Assembly (NCBI RefSeq): GCF_042680125.1
Contig: NZ_JBHTNY010000025.1
From: Robinsoniella peoriensis
GTDB taxonomy: Bacteria > Bacillota > Clostridia > Lachnospirales > Lachnospiraceae
DNA length: 64,000 nt
Reading direction: 5' to 3' (one strand)
Of the stretch, positions 1 to 11,400 are shown piece after piece. The stretch's first letter is position 1. Each line of letters begins with the position of its first letter. The translations under genes and the position numbers were made by a program. Below the pieces are notes generated by a model. The model was not told where the DNA came from. It was given only the letters and a program-made list of their open reading frames with translations, and did not search any database.

Positions 1-2
1 AC

Positions 3-884
3 TGCATATTGGCGGTCTACCCTATGCAGAAAGAGACCCGGTTGTGGATGAGGGAAAAGTGTAAGATGATGCTGGACCGGTGCGGGGAATACCTGAGTTT
101 TTGCAATATCAGCTGTTATGTTACGGGAGATACGCCATTTGAAAAGCTGAAGGAGGCTGTGGACATGCTAATAGAAACCGAAGAAGAAGATATCCTTAAA
201 GAAAACAGGGTCATAATGGCCCAGCAGGACAAAGAAGTGTTCAAATACCAAAAACCGGACATGGAGCCCTGGGTGAATGGCCTGTTTGATAAAAACCAGA
301 GTAAAGTGCTGAAGGAAATACAGAGATATCTGGAAGAAGTAGGTGTGGTTTACCATGCGGATTCAAAGTCTTTAGGGCAGTTCCAGCATGATTTTTTACA
401 GGAATTATACATCGTCCTGGAGCGGAAAGGGATCTATGCCCACAGTGTCCTGTCCAGCCCGCAAATGCTGGAGTCCTTCAACCGGGCATCCAGGAGTATC
501 GCGGATATGGTCAACTGGGTTTCTGACCTTTCAGACTCCCTGGTACAGTATGATTATAAAAAAGAAAAAACACCGGATATGATAAAAGAGATTAAAGTTT
601 TTATAGAAGAAAACTCTGGGGAGGAAATCAGCAGAAATGACCTGGCGGCAAAGGTTTTCCTGCATCCGGATTATTTAAGCCGGATATTTAAAGAACAGAT
701 GGGAATGTCCTTGTCAGATTTTATCATTCAGGTCAGGATTGACAAGGCGAAGGTACTGCTTCAGAAAACAGATGACCGGATTTCTGATATTTCGGCAAAA
801 GTAGGATATCCCAATACGGCGTATTTTACAAAATTATTTAAGCGCGCAACCGGTATGACACCAAAAGAATTCAGGAAGGCATAG
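3..884 (+). CDS. YesN-type response regulator, AraC-family output domain (5' end outside window)
   Basis: The reading frame is open to the left edge, so only the C-terminal part is present and the N-terminal receiver domain is expected upstream. The visible part has a charged, helical linker region followed by a double helix-turn-helix AraC domain in roughly the last 100 residues, with the familiar signatures FLHPDYLSRIFKEQMG and VGYPNTAYFTKLFKRATG. The stop lies 7 bases before the start of a YesM-type kinase, so the two form a two-component pair. Such pairs in Lachnospiraceae usually respond to extracellular sugars and activate adjacent transport or polysaccharide genes. Target genes here are probably the binding proteins and the giant secreted protein downstream, which is inference from order. 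Confidence 0.85.
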   Translation, partial: CILAVYPMQKETRLWMREKCKMMLDRCGEYLSFCNISCYVTGDTPFEKLKEAVDMLIETEEEDILKENRVIMAQQDKEVFKYQKPDMEPWVNGLFDKNQSKVLKEIQRYLEEVGVVYHADSKSLGQFQHDFLQELYIVLERKGIYAHSVLSSPQMLESFNRASRSIADMVNWVSDLSDSLVQYDYKKEKTPDMIKEIKVFIEENSGEEISRNDLAAKVFLHPDYLSRIFKEQMGMSLSDFIIQVRIDKAKVLLQKTDDRISDISAKVGYPNTAYFTKLFKRATGMTPKEFRKA

Positions 885-891
885 GTAGAAA

Positions 892-2586
892 ATGAAGAAA
901 AATCATTCACTTCGCTATTTTATTGTGGAAATAGTGAGCGCTGTCCTGATTATATTGTGTGCATGTGTAATGTGCTATAATTATTACATCATGCATCTGA
1001 TGGAAAGACGCGTGACAGATTCGGTGAAAGCTACAATTGGCATTTATAACCGCCAGATTGAGAGTAATCTGGACAATATCCAGACTTTTTTGCTTACCCA
1101 AAGCCTGATGGAAGAGGAAAAGAGGAAACTGGTGAATCCGAAGAGGGAACTGGACCGGTATATGGCGGAACTATCCATAAAATCTGATTTTATGAAGCAG
1201 ATAGGCAATTACAAAATGCTGGATGGAATATTTCTATATGACAGGAAAAATGACATTTACTTAAGCGGTGTGCAAAATGGCGTAACGTCTCAGCAAAACA
1301 CAGATATTTATAAGAATATATACGATACCCTTGCCAAGTTTGAAAGAGAGGGGCAGGGTTCGTGGTTTACCGTACAGATATTAAATGATACCTGCCTCAT
1401 TAAAGTACTGGAGAACCAGCAAATCTATGTGGCGGGCTGGGTTAAAATAGAAAATATATTAAAAGAACTGAAAGTAGGTCTGGGTGCGGACTCAGACTTT
1501 ATCTTCCTGTGCCGGGAAGACGGTAAGGTACTGGATCTTCACTACACTGAGCGGCAGATCAAACTGACCGGACAGGATGAGGTGGTCCTGAATAAAAACC
1601 GTTATCAGAATATCCAGGTGGATATTGAAAACCATGGACTGTCCATTGCGGTACTGAAGAAGAAAGGCGGATTCCTGGATGAACTCCGGGTGGCTGGAAT
1701 CAATGTGGCGGTAACCCTGGTATCTGTGGCGATTCTCTCTGCATTGGTACTGTTTTTGCTAAACCGGTATTTTTTAAAACCGCTGAACCGGCTTGTGCAG
1801 GCAATGCAGCAGCTTAAAAACGGGAATCTGAAGGTGAAGCTTGCAAATGACAAGGAGTTTGAAGAATTCCAGATTGTAAATAAAACCTTTGATCTCATGA
1901 CGGAAGAAATAGAATCCCTGAAAATTCATGTCTATGAAGAACAGATACACAAGCAAAAAGCCCAGCTCCAGTATCTGCAGGTACAGATTGACCCTCATTT
2001 TCTGACAAATTGCATGAGTCTGATTCAGAATCTGCTTCTGCTGGACCGAAAAGATTCAGCCCGGGAAGCGACGGTTGTCTTAAGCAAATACATGCGGTAT
2101 ACATTGAGAAGCGATACAAAAGTATCCGTTTTGCATGAGCTGGAACATGTAGAGAATTACATATGCCTGCAAAAACTGCGTTATGAAGACCAGCTGAGCC
2201 TGGTGTTAAGTAAAAAGGGGGAAGTGGATGGAGAGATGATCCCCAACATGCTGATTCAGACCTTCGTGGATAATTCGGTCAAACACCAGTTAAGCCCGGA
2301 GTCGCAGCTTCTCATTACCGTGGAGGTAAAATATATTATGGGGGAAGAGGAAAAAGAATATCTATATATATCTGTCTCTGACAACGGTGACGGATTCGAA
2401 AGTGATATATTGGAAAAGCTGAAAAATAATGAAGTTATATTAAAACAAAACGGGGAGCATATCGGAATCTACAATGTATGTCAGAGAATGGCACTTATAT
2501 ATGGAGAAGAAGCACATATTCAATTTGGGAATGGAGATGCCGGAGGAGCAGTGATCGAGATACGCCTGCCAAAGAGTGAGGTATAA
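892..2586 (+). CDS. YesM-type sensor histidine kinase
   Basis: Membrane-bound histidine kinase of 564 residues. There is a transmembrane helix at about residues 10-32, a roughly 240-residue extracytoplasmic sensor, a second helix at about 270-292, and a HAMP linker reaching about 345. The His_kinase domain carries the phospho-acceptor motif DPHFLTN (His369). The ATPase domain has the N-box FVDNSVKH and the G-box DNGDGF. Length and order are typical for the YesM/LytS class. It follows the regulator gene after 7 bases and precedes a membrane-anchored solute-binding protein, so the sensor may read ligand through that protein, as described for XylFII-LytS systems. The ligand cannot be told from sequence. 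Confidence 0.93.
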   Translation: MKKNHSLRYFIVEIVSAVLIILCACVMCYNYYIMHLMERRVTDSVKATIGIYNRQIESNLDNIQTFLLTQSLMEEEKRKLVNPKRELDRYMAELSIKSDFMKQIGNYKMLDGIFLYDRKNDIYLSGVQNGVTSQQNTDIYKNIYDTLAKFEREGQGSWFTVQILNDTCLIKVLENQQIYVAGWVKIENILKELKVGLGADSDFIFLCREDGKVLDLHYTERQIKLTGQDEVVLNKNRYQNIQVDIENHGLSIAVLKKKGGFLDELRVAGINVAVTLVSVAILSALVLFLLNRYFLKPLNRLVQAMQQLKNGNLKVKLANDKEFEEFQIVNKTFDLMTEEIESLKIHVYEEQIHKQKAQLQYLQVQIDPHFLTNCMSLIQNLLLLDRKDSAREATVVLSKYMRYTLRSDTKVSVLHELEHVENYICLQKLRYEDQLSLVLSKKGEVDGEMIPNMLIQTFVDNSVKHQLSPESQLLITVEVKYIMGEEEKEYLYISVSDNGDGFESDILEKLKNNEVILKQNGEHIGIYNVCQRMALIYGEEAHIQFGNGDAGGAVIEIRLPKSEV

Positions 2587-2624
2587 AGCGTGATTAAAAA
2601 TTTAAGAAGTTTATTAAAAACAGA

Positions 2625-2641
2625 TGTCTGCCAGGCAGACA
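2625..2641. repeat. Perfect 8+8 inverted repeat before the binding-protein gene
   Basis: TGTCTGCC and GGCAGACA face each other across a single A, immediately before the AGGAGGG ribosome site. It could be a regulator-binding site or a weak hairpin affecting translation; there is no T-run, so it is not a terminator. Confidence 0.4.
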
Positions 2642-2650
2642 GGAGGGTCA

Positions 2651-4135
2651 ATGAAGACAAATATGAAAAAGTTATTTATTTTATTGGTTATTGCATGTGC
2701 AATGTCCGGTTTAATGCTCTTCTTAAGATGGTGCCACCCGGTAAATAAAGAACAACAGGCAGAGCATGAGGAATATGAAAAACTGGTAGTAGCGTATTCC
2801 GGAAGTATTGGTGGGACAAAGGATCTGCAGCTTGTCCAGGATGAACTGAATAAGATCACGCGTAAAAAGCTGGGTATAGAAGTGGAACTGAAGGTACTTG
2901 ATAATTTTAAAAATACAATTAATCTGATGCTCTCCGGCAAGGAACAGCTGGACATTATGACAATTGATAATCAGATGTATATGGAAGCTTATATCAATCA
3001 GAATCTGTGGGAATTGGATGATCTTCTGGATCAATATGGATCCGGTATAAAAGAGGCGCTGGGGATGGAGAATATCAATGCCTGCCGGATAAAAGGAAAG
3101 TTGTACGGCCTTCCGAATAACCGTGATTTTGCTGCTGGCTGGGATGCCTATATGCTCAGAAAAGACATTCTGGATAAATATAACATCAAAAAAGAAGACA
3201 TCAAAAGTATTGAAGATTTGGAAAAAGTATTTGATCTGCTTCTGGAAAAAGAGCCGGATATTACCCCTATAGCTTCCTCCGGTTCCATGTTCGGTAATTT
3301 TGCGCTGGCGGACGGCATAAACAGCTTCCCGGCAGGCGGCCATCTGAACTATGGACAGGATGAGGAGATTGTAAATATATTTGAGACGGATGAATATATG
3401 GAAAATTTAAAACGTGTGAGGGAATGGTATCTGAAAGGATATATGGGAGACAGGATTCTGGAAGATACCCAGTCTCTGCGGGACAAGATTCGGGAGGGGA
3501 CGGTATTTTCTTATCCCCAGAAGGGGAAGCCGGGAATTGAACGGCAGGAATCCATGTCTTATGGAAAAGAACTGGTGATTGTCCAGTTTGGTGAAAATGC
3601 TATCAGTTATAATTCCCTGGCTGCCCTGCCATGGGTGATTACCAAAAATTCAATATCAAAAGAGAAATCCATGCAGCTTCTGAATCTGATGTATACCGAT
3701 GCAGATATTATGAATCTGCTGTCCTATGGGGTTGAAAATATTCACTATGTTAAAACGGAAGACGGCCATATTAAGCTGCCTACAGGTGCCGCAAGCAACG
3801 TATTTATAAAAGGCTCCTGGAAGATGCCAAATCAGTTTATTACATATGTATGGGAAGGAAATCCACTGGATTTGTGGGAGAGGATGGATGAGTATAATAA
3901 TTCTGCCCTGCGATCCTGCGAAATCGGATTCAATTTTGATGTATCGGAAGTCTCAACGGAATATATCACCCTGGAAAAGATCTATAATAAGTATAAACCA
4001 ATTTTAGAAAGCGGCCTGGTGGATCCGGAAGAAGGGCTACGGGAAATGCTGGGTGAGTTGAATGCAAATGGGCTGCAGGAAGTGATAGCAGAAAAGAGAA
4101 AGCAGTTTGAGGAGTGGAAAAAGGAGTATAAGTAA
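2651..4135 (+). CDS. Extracellular solute-binding protein, probably membrane-anchored
   Basis: About 494 residues, resembling family-1-type sugar-binding proteins of ABC importers (periplasmic-binding fold with a YSGSIGGTK start to the mature domain). The start at 2651 is chosen because AGGAGGG lies at 2641-2647; an upstream in-frame ATG at 2624 has no such site. The N-terminus has one hydrophobic helix ending in LRWCHP without a normal lipobox, so the protein may stay anchored by this helix rather than by lipid. No permease or ATPase gene is next to it. Its position directly after the histidine kinase suggests a sensory partner of that kinase or an orphan transporter component. A 17-bp perfect inverted repeat (TGTCTGCC-A-GGCAGACA) lies just upstream of the ribosome site. 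Confidence 0.8.
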   Translation: MKTNMKKLFILLVIACAMSGLMLFLRWCHPVNKEQQAEHEEYEKLVVAYSGSIGGTKDLQLVQDELNKITRKKLGIEVELKVLDNFKNTINLMLSGKEQLDIMTIDNQMYMEAYINQNLWELDDLLDQYGSGIKEALGMENINACRIKGKLYGLPNNRDFAAGWDAYMLRKDILDKYNIKKEDIKSIEDLEKVFDLLLEKEPDITPIASSGSMFGNFALADGINSFPAGGHLNYGQDEEIVNIFETDEYMENLKRVREWYLKGYMGDRILEDTQSLRDKIREGTVFSYPQKGKPGIERQESMSYGKELVIVQFGENAISYNSLAALPWVITKNSISKEKSMQLLNLMYTDADIMNLLSYGVENIHYVKTEDGHIKLPTGAASNVFIKGSWKMPNQFITYVWEGNPLDLWERMDEYNNSALRSCEIGFNFDVSEVSTEYITLEKIYNKYKPILESGLVDPEEGLREMLGELNANGLQEVIAEKRKQFEEWKKEYK

Positions 4136-4259
4136 AAAGTCAGAATACTACACATTTAGTTCAGAATCGTTATATTTTTCTATTCCCTGATTTGTTAATA
4201 TATATATAAATAATTTATATAAAATTATTAAAAATATTTATAAAAAAGGAGAAGATGAT

Positions 4260-5399
4260 ATGAAGAAAAAAGTGGTAAGCGCAATTTTATGTACAGCAAT
4301 GGTAATGGCTATGGTCACCGGATGCGGAGGTGGTACGAAAGAGACTCAGAAGGCTGAAACACAGGCTGCAACAGAAGCAACAGAGGCTGAGACAAAGGCA
4401 GAAACCCAGGCTGCAACAGAAGCAACAGAGGCTGAGACAAAGGCAGAAACCCAGGCGGAAACAAAAGCAGCGGAAACCCAGGCACCTGAAACACAGACAG
4501 AAAAAAGTGCCGATGCAACAGCATTAACAGGAGGCGGTTCCAACATAGTTTATATCATTACACCTTCCCATTCCAATCCATTCTTCGGTACGGAAGCTAC
4601 TGCTGCAGAAGCAAAGGCAAAAGAACTTGGATACGAAGTGAAGACTTTGTCACATGATGATGATGCAACGAAACAGATGGAGCATTTTGAATCTGCAATT
4701 GCAGATAAAGCAGCGGCTATTATCTGTGATAACGCAGGTGCAGATGCAACAATCGAAGCAGTGAAAAAAGCAAAAGATGCAAATATCCCCACATTCCTGA
4801 TCGACCGTGAAATCAATGAAGAAGGTGTGGCAATTTCCCAGATCGTTGCAAATAATTATCAGGGTGCCAAAGCAGTAGCGGAAGTATTCGTAGAGGCAAT
4901 GAACGAAGAAGGAAAGTACGTAGAGCTATTAGGTAAGGAATCTGATACCAATGCAGCGGTTCGCTCCAATGCATTCCACGAAGTAATTGACCAGTATCCG
5001 GATATGGAAATGGTAGCACAGCAGTCAGCAAACTGGGAACAGACAGAAGCATTTGAAAAAATGGAAACCATCCTGCAGTCTAATCCGGATATTGCCGGTG
5101 TTATCTGCGGTAATGATACTATGCTGGAAGGCGCAGTGGCAGCATTAGATGCAGCAGGTCTGAATGTTCCGGTAATCGGTGTAGACGGTTCTGACAATGC
5201 AAGAGATCTGATCAAAGAGGGAAAAGCAACCGCAACAGCATTACAGCAGGCAGCGAAAATTGCAAGAATGGCAGCAGAGCAGGCAGATGCTTATCTGAAA
5301 AACGGAACGACAGGGCTGGATGAAAAGCAATTGGTAGACTGTATTGCAATTACAAAAGATAATGCAGACAAATTAAGCGCATTTGATTATCAGGAATAG
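4260..5399 (+). CDS. Sugar-binding lipoprotein, periplasmic-binding protein type 1 (RbsB/LacI-like)
   Basis: 379 residues. It has a signal peptide with lipobox MVTGC (Cys22), then a low-complexity Thr/Glu/Ala/Gln linker (residues about 25-90) containing two exact-length copies of a 15-residue unit, then a type-1 periplasmic-binding domain starting IVYIITPSHSNPFFG. Typical motifs follow: IICDNAGAD, PTFLIDREI, VICGNDTM and VIGVDGSDNARD, which point to ribose/galactose-type ligands. The AAAGGAG site at 4247 supports the start. No permease or ATPase lies beside it; the next gene is the giant Ig-like secreted protein. The transport partners must be elsewhere, or it serves sensing with the upstream kinase. 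Confidence 0.9.
   Translation: MKKKVVSAILCTAMVMAMVTGCGGGTKETQKAETQAATEATEAETKAETQAATEATEAETKAETQAETKAAETQAPETQTEKSADATALTGGGSNIVYIITPSHSNPFFGTEATAAEAKAKELGYEVKTLSHDDDATKQMEHFESAIADKAAAIICDNAGADATIEAVKKAKDANIPTFLIDREINEEGVAISQIVANNYQGAKAVAEVFVEAMNEEGKYVELLGKESDTNAAVRSNAFHEVIDQYPDMEMVAQQSANWEQTEAFEKMETILQSNPDIAGVICGNDTMLEGAVAALDAAGLNVPVIGVDGSDNARDLIKEGKATATALQQAAKIARMAAEQADAYLKNGTTGLDEKQLVDCIAITKDNADKLSAFDYQE
4356..4445 (+). repeat. Two 45-bp direct repeats within the lipoprotein linker
   Basis: 4356-4400 and 4401-4445 are near-identical (one visible base difference) and encode the 15-residue unit ETQAATEATEAETKA twice. A partial third unit follows. This is a flexible cell-wall-spanning linker and is likely to vary in copy number between strains. 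Confidence 0.85.
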
Positions 5400-5450
5400 A
5401 AAGGGAACAAACAGAGATTTTAAGCACGTAAGAGAAAGAGAGGGAAAGGA

Positions 5451-8400
5451 ATGAAGTTTAAAAAAGCAATTGCCAGTATACTGGCAGCTGCAATGGTGTG
5501 TTCTTCAGTGGTGTATACAAATCCCATGGAAGCCCAGGCAGCATCTTCTAAACTGAAAAAGATTACTATGAGTTCGGCTAAAGCGTCCGTATATAAAGGA
5601 CAGACAAAGCAGCTGAAGGTAGTAAAAGCGCCTGCAAGTGCTAAAGCTGAAATTAAATGGTCAAGCTCTGACAAAAAAGTGGCAACTGTTACCAAAGACG
5701 GATTGGTAAAAGGTGTAAAACCAGGTACCGCGACAATTAAGGCAACGGCGAAGGTTGGAAAGAAAACCCTGTCAACAAAGTGCAATTTTACTGTAAAAAA
5801 ACCTACTTATATTACGAAAATCACACCTAAAGTCTCCAGCAAAACTTTAAAAGTAGGTAAAAAATTTACAATTAAAACTACGATAGCTCCTGAAAATGCG
5901 TCAGTTAAGAAATTGAAATACTCTACTTCTAATAAAAAGGTAGCTACGGTTACATCCAAAGGCGTTGTAACTGCAAAAGGCAAAGGAACTGCAAAAATTA
6001 CGATTAAAGCGACTGACGGAAGTAAAGAGAGCGCAACGGTTAAAATTACGGCAAGTGCAGTTCCGGTTACAAAAGTGACGTTAAAACCGGCACAGGTATC
6101 CTTGTCTATCGGTATGGCGAAGCAGTTAAAAGTTTCCGTAAAGCCAGCCAAAGCAACTAATCGGAACGTTACCTATACCTCTTCAAATGAGAATGTAGCA
6201 TCCGTATCCAGTGCCGGAGTTGTAACGGCTAAAGCAACAGGTACCGCAGCAATTACAGCAACGGCTCAGGATGGAAGTAAAAAATCCTCTACAGTATCTG
6301 TAACGGTTAATCCGGTTATGGCTGCAAATGTATCAGTTACTCCTGATACATTAGCCCTTAAAACCGGTGCCAGCCAAAAATTACAGACAGTCGTATCACC
6401 GGCTAATACCACAAATAAAAATGTAAGCTATACCAGTTCCGCACCGGATGTAGCATCCGTATCTTCTGACGGAACGGTTACAGCTAAGGGGAAAGGCTCT
6501 GCAGTAATTACGGTAACAACCCAGGATGGAAGCAATAAACAGGCATCTGTACGTGTCAGCGTCTCTGACGTGGAAGTTAAAATTGCAGATTTGGCAGTAG
6601 TGGAAAATGATCTGGTTCTGGCACCCGGTGAAGCAAAGCAAATAACTGCAAATATAACACCAGCCAATGCTACTAATCAGACATTGCGTTACACCTCATC
6701 TGACAGCAATGCGGCTGAAGTTTCAGAAACAGGCGTGATTACAGCCAAAGCTCAGGGCTCTGCTGTTATAACCGTTGAAACGACAGACGGAAGTAATAAA
6801 AAGGCAGAAATTAAAGTTGAGGTAACAAACAAAGACAAAGTACGTACCATCGTAACGACAGATGGTGAAGTAGATGATATGGATTCCTTCATGCGTCTGA
6901 TGCTGTATTCCAACGAGATGGACCTTGCCGGATTGATTCTTACAAGCTCTACCTATCACTATGCCGGAGATCCCGATAAGGGAATTGCCCCTAAGAGATG
7001 GACAGGCACTGCATGGGCGGGCGAAGTTCTGGAAGATTACAGTGAAGTATATTCAAACTTAACTGTTCATTCAGCGGATTATCCAACCCCGGCATATCTG
7101 GAAAGCATTTTAAAAATCGGTAACATTAAGAATGTAGGCGAGATGGATGAAATCACGGAAGGCTCAGAGTTCATGAAAGAGATTCTGTTAGACGACGATG
7201 ACAGAACACTTTATATTCAGACCTGGGGCGGAACTAATACCACTGCAAGAGCTCTGAAATCAATTGAAGAAGAGTATAAAGGTACAGACCAGTGGGAAGC
7301 AATCCAGCAGAAGATTTATGACAAAGCAGTTATATACATTATTTTGAACCAGGATGCTACATATTCCAACTATATTGCAAAAAACTGGCCCGGTATTAAA
7401 GTAATCAACGACGGCGGTAACTTCTGGAGATTCGCTTATATGTGGAAGAGTGTTCCCGAACCGCTGACACTAAAACTCCAGGGCGACTGGAATTATAACA
7501 ATATCAAAACAGGACATGGTCCATTACTTGAAAATTACAAATTAATGGGTGACGGAACTATTCTTGAAGGCGAAGATGCCAATGAGCAGCGCGGAAGTGA
7601 AGATTATCTAATCAAAAATACGCAGTATAATCGTTACGATTTTATTTCCGAAGGAGATTCACCATCCTTCTTCTATCTGCTGGATACCGGACTTAGAAGT
7701 ATGGAAGATCCGACATATGGCGGCTGGGGCGGAAGATTCGGTGTAGAAGCGGACGGCACCTATAAGAATACGGTATCAGATTACAATATTTACACCCAGA
7801 AAGAAGACAAAACATACACACTTACCCGCTGGTTCAATGATATCCAGGGTGATTTTGCGGCACGTGCCGACTGGTGTGTAGCAGATGAATTCAGCGATGC
7901 AAATCACAGGCCAACCGTAACCGTTGAAGAAGGGCTTGATCTGACGGCGCAGCCGGGAGAAAGAGTAAAATTACATGCTGACGGTGCAGACCCGGATGGT
8001 GATCTGTTAACTTATAAGTGGTGGCAGTATTATGAAGCAGATACTTATAAAGGAACAGAAGACGGCAAGTTCAAAATTATCGGTGGAGATTCAAATGTTG
8101 CAAGCTTTGTGGTACCCGCAGATGCAAAAGACGGCGATACAATCCATATGGTAGTTCAGGTTACTGACGACGGCGCTCATAATATGAACCACTACCAGCG
8201 TGTAATCCTGACTGTAGCAGGCGCACAGCAGGTAGAAAGCGTTACAGTAAACGGAGATTCCGAAATTCAGGCTGGAAGTAAAACAACATTGAATGCAGTA
8301 GTATTACCGGAAACATTAACCAATAAAAATGTAACCTGGAAGTCTGATAATGAAGCAGTAGCAACCGTTACAGACAAAGGACAGGTAACCGGCGTATCCG

Positions 8401-11400
8401 TTGGAACCGCTACGATTACCGCAGTTTCAAAAGTAGATAATACAATCACAGGAACATTTGAAATCACGGTGACAAGGGCGGCTAATGACCCTGCAAACCA
8501 GAATCCAAGAGCCATTATCACACAGGATGCGGAAGTAGATGACCAGAACTCCTTAGTGCATGCTCTGCTTTACGCAAATGAAATTGATTTCCAGGGAATC
8601 ATCCAGACAAGTTCAAAGTTCCACTGGATTGGTGATCCGGATGTGGCAGATGCAGCTTCCCAGACCAAGTACCGCTGGCCGGGAACAGACTGGATGAATG
8701 AATATGCAGACGACTATGAAGCAGTATATGAAAATCTGCGTACCCATGACCCGAATTACCCCACACCGGCATATATCCGCAGCATTATCAAAATCGGAAA
8801 TATCGGATATAAAGGCGAAGTGAAAAATGAAACAGAAGGTTCAAAATTAGTAGAAAAAGCCCTTTTGGATAACGACCCAAGAAAGCTGTACCTCATGGCA
8901 TGGGGCGGAACAAACACCATCACCAGAGCGCTTATGAGTATTGAAGAAAAGTATAAAGGTACAGATGAATGGGCAGCAATCCGTGAAAAGATTGTAGATA
9001 AGTCAATGATCTGTGCATTTGGTAAACAGGATCAGACCTATGATGAATATATAGGAGAAGAATGGCCGGAGATCCCATTCCTGAATGTAGGAGGCGGAAC
9101 CACATACGGATATTCCTGGTCAAAAACAGCAGGCAGCGTAGACAGTGAAGGCAAGAGAACATTGTCCGGAGCATGGATGAGAGAAAATCTCGATTACGGA
9201 CACGGCGCATTGTTAGACAATTATGTAACCTGGGGCGACGGCACATACTTAGACGGCGAAGAAGACGGCAGCCAGTTCGGTACCAATGAAGACATGCTGG
9301 ACAGCACAAACTGGTGGGGAAGAATGAAATACCAGCGGTATGATTTCCTTTCTGAAGGGGATTCACCAAGCTTCTTCTATCTGATGGATACAGGCTTAAG
9401 ATCCTTGGAAGACCCGGCATTCGGAAGCTACGGCGGACGTTATTACCTGGATACCAGTATGAAGAACTCCAAGGGACAGCAGCTCAACTGGTACAAGACA
9501 GTACAGGATTATGATCCGTTACAGGATAAGAAGGTAAATTCTGACTGGCGCTGGATGGCAGACCTGCAGCATGAATTTGCAACCCGTGCAGACTGGTGTA
9601 TCACACCGAACTATGAAGATGCAAACCACGCACCGACCCTTTCCATCAAAGAAGGACTGGACTTCACCGCAAAACCAGGGGAAACTCTGAAACTCCACGC
9701 AGAAGCAAGTGACCCGGATGGCGATTATGTATCCGTAAAATGGTCACAGTATTTTGAAGCAGATACTTATGTGGAACCGGAAGCGAATAAAGGCATTTAC
9801 ATCAAGGGAGCCAACTCAGATATGGCAACCATCACCGTACCGGAAGACGCAAAAGAAGGCGATACACTGATCATCTTAGTACAGGCATCGGACAATGGAA
9901 CACATTCCCTGTCCCACTATCAGGAAATACTGATCACTGTAGAGGGTGCACAAGCAGTAGAAAGCGTTACTGTAGAAGGCGCTTCAGAAGTTGAAGTTGG
10001 AAATAAGGTAACATTGAATGCAGTAGTATTGCCGGAAACATTAACCAATAAAAATGTAACCTGGAAGTCTGATAATGAAGCAGTAGCAACTGTTACAGAT
10101 AAAGGACAGGTAACCGGTGTATCATTTGGTACAGCAAACATAACAGCTGTTTCTCAGATTGATAAAACTGTAATGGGAACATTTGAAATAAAAGTGACCA
10201 GAGCAAAAGATGATGCAAACAGCAGTAAAGTAAGAACGATTGTAACAACAGATGGAGAAGTGGATGACATGGATTCCTTTATGCGTCTGATGCTTTACTC
10301 CAACGAAATGGATATAGCAGGCTTGATTTTGAGCAGCTCCACATACCACTACGCAGGAGATCCTGACAAGGGAATTGCACCAAAGAGATGGACCGGAACA
10401 GCATGGGCAGGCGAAGTATTAGATGATTACGAAGAAGTATATGAGAATCTGAAAGTACATTCACCCGATTTCCCGGCTCCGGAATATTTAAAGAGTATCC
10501 TGAAGATTGGTAATATCAAAAACGTGGGAGAAATGGAAGAAATTACAGAAGGTTCAGAATTTATGAAAGATATTCTTCTGGATGATGACGATCGTACCCT
10601 GTATATCCAAACCTGGGGCGGAACAAATACCACGGCAAGAGCTTTAAAATCAATCGAAGAAGAGTATAAAGGAACCGACCAGTGGGATGAAATCCAGCAG
10701 AAAATTTATGACAAAGCCGTAATTTATATCATTCTGAATCAGGATGCTACTTATTCAGATTACATTGCAAAACAATGGCCTGGAATCAGAGTCATCAATG
10801 ACGGCGGAAACTTCTGGCAGTTTGCTTATATGTGGAAACGAGTAGCAGATCCATTGACTGTAAAACTGCAGGGAGACTGGTATTACAATAACATTAAGAC
10901 CGGACACGGAGCATTGCTGGCAAATTATAAACTGATGGGCGATGGCACGATATTAGAAGGTGAAGATGCAAACGAACAGAGAGGATCAGAAGATTATTTA
11001 TTAAAAAATCCTCAGTATAACCGCTATGATTTTATATCAGAAGGTGATTCACCATCCTTCTTCTACCTGCTTGACACAGGACTTCGAAGCTTAGAAGATC
11101 CAACCTATGGAGGCTGGGGCGGAAGATTTGGAGTCATGGAAGACGGAACATACAAAAACACAGTAAAAGATTACAATATCTATACCAACAGCGAAGACAC
11201 CGCATATACCTTAACCAGATGGTTCAATGATATTCAAAGCGATTTCGCAGCACGTGCAGACTGGTGTATAGCATCTGATTATGCTGATGCAAACCATATG
11301 CCTTCCGTAAGCGTAAAAGAAGGAATTGATCTGAGTGCAGCACCTGGAGAACGTCTCAAACTCCACGCAGAAGGTTCTGATCCTGATGGTGACAAACTGA

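Noticed and set aside
4315..4546. Overlapping frames in the lipoprotein linker on both strands
   Set aside because: They arise because the repeated linker has a 45-base period divisible by three, so all frames stay open; only the lipoprotein frame has a signal peptide and conserved domain.
5560..6830. Regularly spaced similar segments resembling a CRISPR array
   Set aside because: The similarity is the roughly 84-codon period of Big_2 Ig modules in a coding frame, far too long and diverged for CRISPR repeats.
8932..9420. Long leftward open frame opposite the giant gene
   Set aside because: It lies inside a well-supported repeat protein gene, is rich in Cys/Arg/Leu from antisense reading, and has no ribosome site or recognisable domain.
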